A DNA stretch of 21,715 bases from Botryllus schlosseri (lineage: Eukaryota; Chordata; Ascidiacea; Stolidobranchia; Styelidae): the NCBI GenBank assembly GCA_000444245.1, contig ATSW01010922.1, positions 1 through 21,715 of the forward strand. The letters run 5' to 3'. The notes beneath the pieces are model-generated. The model was given only the letters and a program-made list of their open reading frames with translations. It ran no database searches and was not told the DNA's origin. A program made the position numbers and the translations under genes. Position 1 is the first letter of the stretch; the number at the start of each line of letters is the position of its first letter. Below are positions 15,749-21,715 of the stretch, one piece after another.

Positions 15749-16100
15749 GTATAGATACTATATTTCCATATTTTTATTTTTTCTACCAACCCCAACAAAA
15801 CGTCTCTAAACAGCAATATGTTTGTATTATTAGGTTATAGGTAATTTGGCAATCAAAATGAATTTGGACTGCAGGATATTTCATGTCAGACGATTAGTAT
15901 GATGATGTGAGTCATGAGGTTTTACCAGTTGTGGTACGAAACTGCCTCATGTTTTCTAAAATAGAATAAAAAATGAAAAATTAGGTTATCAATCATTTTG
16001 AAAACTTAGAGGTCTCGCGGACCCCCTGAAATTGCTTCACGGACCCCCGGTTGAGAACCACTGTCGTAGACCATATTGGGTCATAAATCAGAGATCTGTA

Positions 16101-16116
16101 CACGCTAGATGGCGCT
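16101..16116 (+). promoter_or_regulatory. CTCF-core-like motif beside the repeat array
   Basis: CGCTAGATGGCGCTG fits the AGRTGGCGC core of the CTCF consensus conserved from insects to vertebrates. It sits just after the last 144-bp unit. Single sites of this kind arise by chance or within repeats, so occupancy is unproven. Confidence 0.25.
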
Positions 16117-18005
16117 GTTGTTACATTTCTCGGTCATGTCTTATGAGACCTTTATAGATATATTTGTTGCAGGATGTCTTATTTATCAATATTAATCGGC
16201 CCCCCGACGTTACCCATTGTATTTACCCGTACTGCTGGGTCTTCGACGATACTGTGCGATTTTCCGTGCATAATGGAAACATTCAATTATGTACTTTCAC
16301 GCATTATACTTATGCTTATACTACTTAAAGATCGCGTCATGTACATTTGGAAACTTTCACTAATTTTCAGTGCTGGTAAAGACAGCAATAGGTTCAGGAT
16401 CATATAGGCAGTTCAGCGAGCTTAGCAACAACCAGACCAGATGCAACACTTGCTATGATACTGATGATACTAATCATCGATATAAACATATTGGTTTGCG
16501 AGCTCTAATCAGACTACCACATCGCCAATCTGGTACGAGCCAGGTCAAATGAACTCGTTTCAATTCTATCTATAAACTAGTGAACGTCAATCGATATATT
16601 GTGATTTTTGTGAATCCGCGGCCGAGCATAAACTCTCTGAAGGTCGAGTGGTGCTCAATTCATCAGCCCGAAAAATGTTATAACGCTTTAACAATATACT
16701 ATATCCACCAGTTCTGTGTTAATGTAATGCTACGTCATTAAATTTCGATGTCGAAAGCAGGTTATTTCGGTAATTGAATTAAAACGGCTATGAATTGAAA
16801 AGTCCAAACCTGCGAGAACGTATGCATTCAAACATATAAAAGCGCGTGGTTGTGGATCGGCGACCTCTTCCTCGAAGAATCTTTCAACTGTTGTGTTTCG
16901 ACTGGTCGTATTCAAGCGGCCGTAGCGAATCCACCAAGACAGATATAATTACGTGATGAACAGAATTTATAAATCTGCTGACGGATATATTTTGCTGTGA
17001 AACAATGAGGGTAAACAACAGATTGATTGGATCAATTCTTTACGGCCAAAGGAATTTTGTAAGGCGAATTCGAATGCCTATAGTGCTATAGAAGTGGGCT
17101 GTACTACAAGTCGGAATCTACGGACCAAAAATAAAGAAACTTGCATTGGCGTAATTGTCGACCAAAGTAGTCGACCAACACCATAAACAACACCTGAAGA
17201 TACCTTGTTTGCGCTCTTATTAAATAATATCATATTGTAGTGAAAAGCAGCAATTAGTTATTAGCAGGCGATATTTGACATAAATTTTAAGATTTAAAAC
17301 CTACTGGATACGCCACGGTCGTGAAGAGCTGTATTGTATTGTAATGCTGCTGAACAGAACGATGGTCAATTGGATATGTAACAATACTGGGAGGGTTTCG
17401 TAACTTATTGCGAATATCTGATTGGAATTCAAGAAGCCCAGATTTGCTTCCAAGTTTCTTGCAGAATATGTAGAGTTAGATGGATTAGCAAAGATAAAAT
17501 ACAAAACAAAAAGTGACGGATAAGACTGATTGAACACGGCACAGTTGCGTGCCCTTGATCTTGTGTGCTAATGTTAGGTCTGGATGTAAATAATAATAAT
17601 TTGTAAACCAGACTAAACTTGGAATGCGTGAGGCGTGTGTGCCGGCGGTGAATACTCCCGAAAACGAGCAATGTAGCACTCGGGACGGAAGAGCTCGTTC
17701 TTAGGTCACTCATCTCATTTCTATCAGAGGAGGTCGCGTTCGTCTCCAACTACTAGCCACGAGAAGCAAGGTTAAAATGAGTCCGAATATCTCACATGTG
17801 TCCCATCTCTGACTAATCTGTCTTGCTATGAATTGTCAAAATCAGACTCGAAAATCGTAAAACTCATTTGATTGAAATGGCGATTGCAGTGAAACTGGAT
17901 TTTGAATTCACAGACTTCACTCATTCCAATGCTGGAAGACAATATACTTAATAATATACAAAACAATATACTTAAATGCAGTTTGGAACGATTCAATAAC
18001 TGGAT
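16117..18005. other. Non-coding DNA, no supported gene
   Basis: Open frames at 16174-16407 (plus) and 17301-17749 (minus) have no recognisable domain, splice context or composition that would support coding. The only sites noted are a TATA-like box at 16835 and short frames after it. Confidence 0.45.
16835..16842 (+). promoter_or_regulatory. TATA-like box
   Basis: A perfect TATAAAAG octamer followed by a GC-richer stretch, with a pyrimidine start-like CTCTTCC about 25-30 bases downstream. Two short plus-strand frames follow (ATG at 16954, 14 codons; ATG at 17005, 28 codons), but no extended gene was found, so this may be chance. Confidence 0.2.
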
Positions 18006-18700
18006 TACACTGGTCTACAAATTTCGAAAAAAATTTGACGTCAAAAATTTTTATCAGTGATTTTAACTAATTTAAGGTTGCTGAATCCGATTCTGTGCTC
18101 AGAATTTCTCTATCACGTCGGATTTTTTCATGTGATTTTTTCTCATTCTCATAAAGCAATAAAATTTCGGATTTCGTTAGTGACATCACGGTAAGCATGC
18201 AACAGCAGCAGATCATGAAATCCTCTATCATAAAACCTGGGTTGTAGTAATACAGAATGAGTGAGTTTTCGGTGAACTTGAAACCAGTGATTCTCTATCT
18301 TCGTTCAACCAGACGCTCTTTTCGACCCATAAAATTACACTGGTCTACAAATTTAAAAAAAAAATTTGACCCCAAAATTTTAATGATTGATTTAGGCTAC
18401 TGAATCCGATTCTGTGCGCAGCATTTCTCTATTACGTCAGCTTTTTTCGGTATGTATTTTTCTGATTTTCCTAAATTAATCGAATTTCAGCTTTCCTTAG
18501 TGACATTGCGTGAAAGGTACAGCTTTCTTTAGTGACATTGCGTGAAAGGTACAGCAGCCACAGATCAAATATAGCATTGCAGTCATCTATCATGGTGAAA
18601 CCTGGGTTGATGTAGAACAGCATGACTCAGTTTTCGATGAACTTGAATGCATTCGTTCTCTATCTTCTTTCGATCAGGATCTCTTTTCGACCATAAATTT
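18006..18700 (+). repeat. Diverged 330-bp tandem duplication
   Basis: Copy 1 starts at 18006 and copy 2 at 18336 with the same TACACTGGTCTACAAATTT. Shared landmarks in order are GCTGAATCCGATTCTGTGC, TTTCTCTAT, TTAGTGACAT, AACCTGGGTTG, GTTCTCTATCTTC-like and CTCTTTTCGACC. Copy 2 is longer because a 32-bp piece is itself duplicated (18488-18551). A TACACGGATGC remnant at 18700 may start a third copy. No coding or terminal inverted repeats seen; the repeat family is unknown to me. Confidence 0.8.
18488..18551 (+). repeat. 32-bp tandem duplication within the second 330-bp copy
   Basis: Two adjacent copies beginning CAGCTTTCCTTAGTGACATT and CAGCTTTCTTTAGTGACATT, starting at 18488 and 18520, both ending GCGTGAAAGGTA. 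One mismatch in 32 shows a recent local duplication. Confidence 0.85.
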
Positions 18701-18781
18701 ATACACGGATGCAACTATTTTTAGTCGGTAACAGCCGACCCAAATATGTGGCTCTTTAAGCTTGTTTTGAAACAGTTAAAG

Positions 18782-20529
18782 CAGTGGTTCTTAACCTTTT
18801 TTTTCTCCAGCGCCCCCTTTAAAAAATTATCGTGCTCCAGCGCCCCCCACCTCATATTGTAAGCAGTGTAATAAAGACAATGGGTAAGAGGGAGGGCTGT
18901 CACAGCTCTTCGTCAGCCCCCCTAAAAAATGATTGTCTTGCGCACCCATAGCGTGATAAATCAAACTTCTGAGGGCTTCGCTCCGAGAACCCCGTCGCTT
19001 GATTTCGATGGTCAACAAAGTTTGTGTTACCGAGTCGCCCTAGGCGCCAAAATTTTCTATAATGCCTGAATGAACAGGCGGTAATTGCATATATATGTCG
19101 CTGTAAACTTTTTATCCGCTCAGCCCGAGTAATCAGATTTACCAGTAGTGCAGAGTGAGCAGTTGTATTGGAAAATGAAGGCCAAGTAATTAATATTCGG
19201 ACGTGCCCGTTGGTACAATTAATTCGTTATCTGTTGTTATTTTGTTACCTCTTGTCCGCTATATAGTCAAAAGTTATTGAAACGCATAAACTTATTAAAC
19301 TGAAGTAAGCACGTGATTCAAAATTGGTATTTCGTCACTGGCAAATAATTTCTCTGATGGATGTTATTTGTCCTGTGGGGAGCAGTTTGCGACGACATGA
19401 TAATTCGGCAAGAGCGATTTAAGCACCTATGGTCTACGGACAATTAGACTTATATACATCGAAGTTTACGCTCAACATAAGGGCAATTCTTTTCAGCTAA
19501 GGTTTTCTCGCTGACGATCTTTTGACACACTTCTCGGAGTCCCATATTCACCGGAACTTCATATGCCTTTGTGCATCGTGGCGTGGTAATGACCGAAGCC
19601 GAAATGTTTATTTCTATTTTCTCTAATTATGCGTATTCTTCCGTGGAGGAGTCGTTAAAACATGATGTTCAATTTATGTTTATTCACCGAAATAATTTAG
19701 GGCACACTTCGAGCTAACCGATTGGGGGTTTGGGTTGCAGCAGTTTCGGTCTTGGTAAGAGGTCAAAGTTCAGTCGGCCATTTTGGGAGTTTGGAGTTTC
19801 AATCGCGCTCGAGCACCATTCGACTATAATAAACAATATAATATTTGTGTGCGGTATATTCAGGGTCAAATCGAGGTTGTCATATCAACAATCGGGCGCA
19901 GTCTCATACCCTGTGGTTCGAACCCTCCCGCATTCACATCGGCGATTGGCAATACGGGGAAATTAATGGTATTGGATTTTGTCTTAGTGATTTGTGTAAC
20001 TACAAGTAAGTCAACGGAGAATTGGATGCATATATCTGATCTCATTGAATTTAGTACTGTACCCGGCTATTAATTTTAACATGAATGTATTCCAAACAAA
20101 GCAACTCATAATATATAACGTTCGTGTGAGGTTGTGAACCACAACACGAGATAGTATCATCCTATATGATACGATGAAGAAATATTTGACGATTTAATTG
20201 GCGATCTAAAAGTAGCCTACGCGCAATTCGTTTTATATGAATTATAATAACCCGCTACATTTGTGACAACATATGTAGCAAACATCGTCACGCAGCGCGA
20301 TCAACAATTTCGGGATGTGACATGTTTTGTTGGATGTTAATTTGTTCTGAATACTCATTAAGGATATGTCCTACTACCACATAATCTACGGCGAAGCCAT
20401 TTTTCTTCAGCGCCCCCTTATCGCCCGCTTGAGCCCAGCGCCCCCCATATCGCCCCCTGAGTGCTTCCGCCCCCTTCAAAATCGCCAGCGCCCCTTGGGG
20501 GGCGCTGGTGGCAAGGTTAAGAACCACTG
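18782..20529. mobile_element. hAT element with CAGTGGTTCTTAACC ends
   Basis: 1,748 bp. Termini CAGTGGTTCTTAACCTT and the complement of its first 16 bases are followed inward by CAGCGCCCCC-type blocks on both sides. A perfect 8-bp target duplication AGTTAAAG (18774-18781 and 20530-20537) confirms the boundaries. No transposase remnant recognised; the open frames at 18721-19018 and 20288-20527 are in the GC-rich ends and are not genes. The core (about 19040-19640) is homologous, inverted, to the core of the 10345-11583 element. A tRNA B-box-like GGTTCGAACC at 19914 lies within but has no matching A box. Confidence 0.92.
19040..19640 (+). repeat. Internal core shared with the 10345-11583 element
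   Basis: Plus-strand sequence that aligns along its length with minus-strand 11395-10745. Identity looks moderate, with many substitutions and small indels, but order and spacing are kept from the TGCATATATAT block through AAGGTTTTCTCGCTG to the GCGTAAT/GCGTATT block. The elements' terminal repeats differ, so the core is older than, or moved independently of, the ends. Confidence 0.8.
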
Positions 20530-20537
20530 AGTTAAAG

Positions 20538-21715
20538 AAACCGGATGTCTGCTTTTCAAAAGAAAAAAGTGCTTATCATGATAAATTGAAAGAATTTATT
20601 CTCAATAATCTCCGCCATACTTTAATTCCTCTTCTCCAGTTTCCATATACTGTCACATTTTATCGGAATTGAGGAAAGCTATTTCTGAACAGTTTTTCGT
20701 TTGGTTTATTGCCATGATATAAAGGGCTTCTTTTGCATTGTCTATTATAGACAACCAAATGAGTAGAGACTGCTTACTAACAGCTCAACACGAAACCCTA
20801 AGTGCGTGTTACTTCACAATATAAATAATATGCATCGGCCCTAACACAGTCGATCCGTCTCAACACAGTATCGTCTGTGGCCTACATCAAAAACCCTGTG
20901 TTCTATGACGGAAGAGAGCCGGAGATGAGCAATGGTTAATTTCTAGTGATGTTTTTAAATGGTTTCGAGGGTTTTTGTTAGTGTTTTGCATGACCAGTTC
21001 TAAATACAAAAAGCTTTACAATTTTGGCGGTTTCTGATTTGCCGTAATATTTTGCTATGAATTAGAGTTTCTCGAAGTGATCGGCGTTTCTACTCTAGTA
21101 GCACAAGTAACGCCTTACATTTCTATTCAATCACAAGTGAAAGACGAAATGAAAGGTCTTAGAATTACTAAAAGTCAGTAAATATTAAAGTGTAATTGGT
21201 CGGGGAAAGGGTGGTCGCATACTTTCAACAGTTAGTCGGTGGTGGCTACATACGAAATCGCATGATGTATCGTCGCAGTTACCGCAAAATGACTATAATG
21301 ACACCACTCATATGTAGAATATTCGAAAATATATATTCAGTTATCGTGATTCAGAGGCTATTTCACGCGTTTCTAATGACAATTTAAGTCATGATAGTGG
21401 TGCAATATTATCTCCTAACTACTTTCTACTTTACAAAAACCAAATTAGATCATCCAGAATAATTTTCAGGTAGATATTGAGGTAGTTGTGAAACATTAAT
21501 AATTCAGTAAGTACTGCAAGTAGCTAAAATCTACTTGAGTAATTCGAAAAAGTAGAAATACTCAACATATATAATATCTCAAAAACGTGATGTGATAGAG
21601 CAAAAATAACGCAAGATTCGTATTCATCGTCCCCAAATTAGGTTTAATTGACCCAAAGAAGTCCTGGCGCAATAATCGTGTTGACTAGTGTTATCAATAA
21701 TGGGTATATTAACAC
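20538..21715. other. AT-rich DNA without a recognised gene
   Basis: No coding region supported. Around 21410-21560 there are clustered TACTT/AAGTA words (CTACTTTCTACTTTAC, AGTACTGCAAGTAGC, CTACTTGAGTAATT, AAAGTAGAAATACTC) that recall the subterminal sequence of Tol2-like hAT elements, but no terminus could be fixed. Confidence 0.4.

Larger units (their letters stand above)
13503..16063. mobile_element. hAT element with CAGTGGTTCTCAACC ends, itself interrupted
   Basis: 2,561 bp including a nested 1,181-bp hAT plus its duplicated target (about 1.37 kb without it). Termini CAGTGGTTCTCAACC and the complement of CAGTGGTTCTCAACCGG are followed inward by CGCGGACCCC blocks on both sides. A perfect 8-bp target duplication TCGTAGAC (13495-13502 and 16064-16071) lies in the same 144-bp unit that holds the previous hAT. 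No transposase remnant was recognised. The left part also contains a likely further small element (13859-14238). Confidence 0.92.
10170..16096 (+). repeat. 144-bp tandem repeat array split by hAT insertions
   Basis: Units start at GCTTGGGAG at 10192, 10336, 11727 and 11871, and a partial unit precedes 10192. The spacing is exactly 144 bp wherever no insertion intervenes (10192 to 10336; 11727 to 11871). Removing three insertions and their duplicated targets leaves about 580 bp, close to four units. The last unit is spread over 11871-11893, 13424-13502 and 16072-16096 and lacks its final ~18 bases. Units differ at only a few bases by eye (for example CAGGACTT/CAGCACTT, ATTTGGCC/ATTGGGCC). One frame has no stops, so the 48-codon unit reads through the array, but no protein is recognised. 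Confidence 0.9.

Noticed and set aside
10170-16096. Regular 144-bp repeats as a CRISPR array
   Set aside because: Units are contiguous with no unique spacers, and the DNA is clearly eukaryotic.
16870-16895. Heat-shock-element-like TTC/GAA run downstream of the TATA-like box
   Set aside because: The spacing of TTC and GAA is three and five rather than the two required between units.
17301-17749. Three overlapping minus-strand open frames, one hydrophobic enough to suggest a membrane protein
   Set aside because: Hydrophobicity comes from AT-rich sequence; no conserved motif, and three competing frames in the same stretch.
19912-19926. tRNA B-box-like GGTTCGAACC, suggesting a tRNA or SINE
   Set aside because: The flanking bases do not form a T-arm stem, and no A box lies at the expected distance upstream.

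Overview
This is a eukaryotic (metazoan, most likely marine invertebrate; a tunicate is possible but not shown) genomic window. It is AT-leaning, intron-bearing and heavily loaded with cut-and-paste DNA transposons, with scattered N positions typical of a draft assembly. No rRNA, CRISPR array, LTR element or other virus-like element was recognised, and no tRNA could be supported.

Layout. (a) 1-3189: a decayed TIR transposon whose ends carry the palindrome GACTCGAGTC, with CAGTGTTG/CAACACTG termini. Its interior holds broken pieces of a transposase-like protein with a hAT-like signature block, interrupted by a 272-bp MITE (2302-2573). The right end is duplicated (2839 and 3189), which suggests one copy inserted into another. 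(b) 3190-5616: fragments of related ACTCGG-rich repeats, a degenerate minisatellite and otherwise featureless DNA. (c) 5617-9491, minus strand: the only convincing host gene, a roughly 1,200-residue Ser/Thr/Asn-rich, probably nuclear protein of unrecognised family. It lies in two open frames that overlap by 143 bp and need either a short intron or a frame correction; a splice acceptor precedes its first long exon and an AATAAA follows its stop. (d) 10170-16096: about four units of a 144-bp tandem repeat split by three hAT insertions (10345-11583, 11894-13415, 13503-16063), each with a perfect 8-bp target-site duplication (TSD). The third is itself split by a fourth hAT (14568-15748), also with a perfect TSD. 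(e) 16097-18781: non-coding DNA with a CTCF-like core, a TATA-like box and a 330-bp tandem duplication. (f) 18782-20529: a fifth hAT with a perfect TSD. (g) 20530-21715: no gene seen.

The main observations are these. The small 144-bp repeat array has been hit three times by different hAT families. Two of the five hAT elements (10345-11583 and 18782-20529) have different terminal repeats yet share about 0.6 kb of internal sequence in opposite orientation. Four of the five TSDs fit NNNTANNN, the preference described for the Buster/Charlie branch of hAT; the fifth (CTTGGGAG) does not. The 1-3189 element may represent a poorly described hAT-related lineage. All homology statements are from reading the sequence and from memory of families; no search was run.
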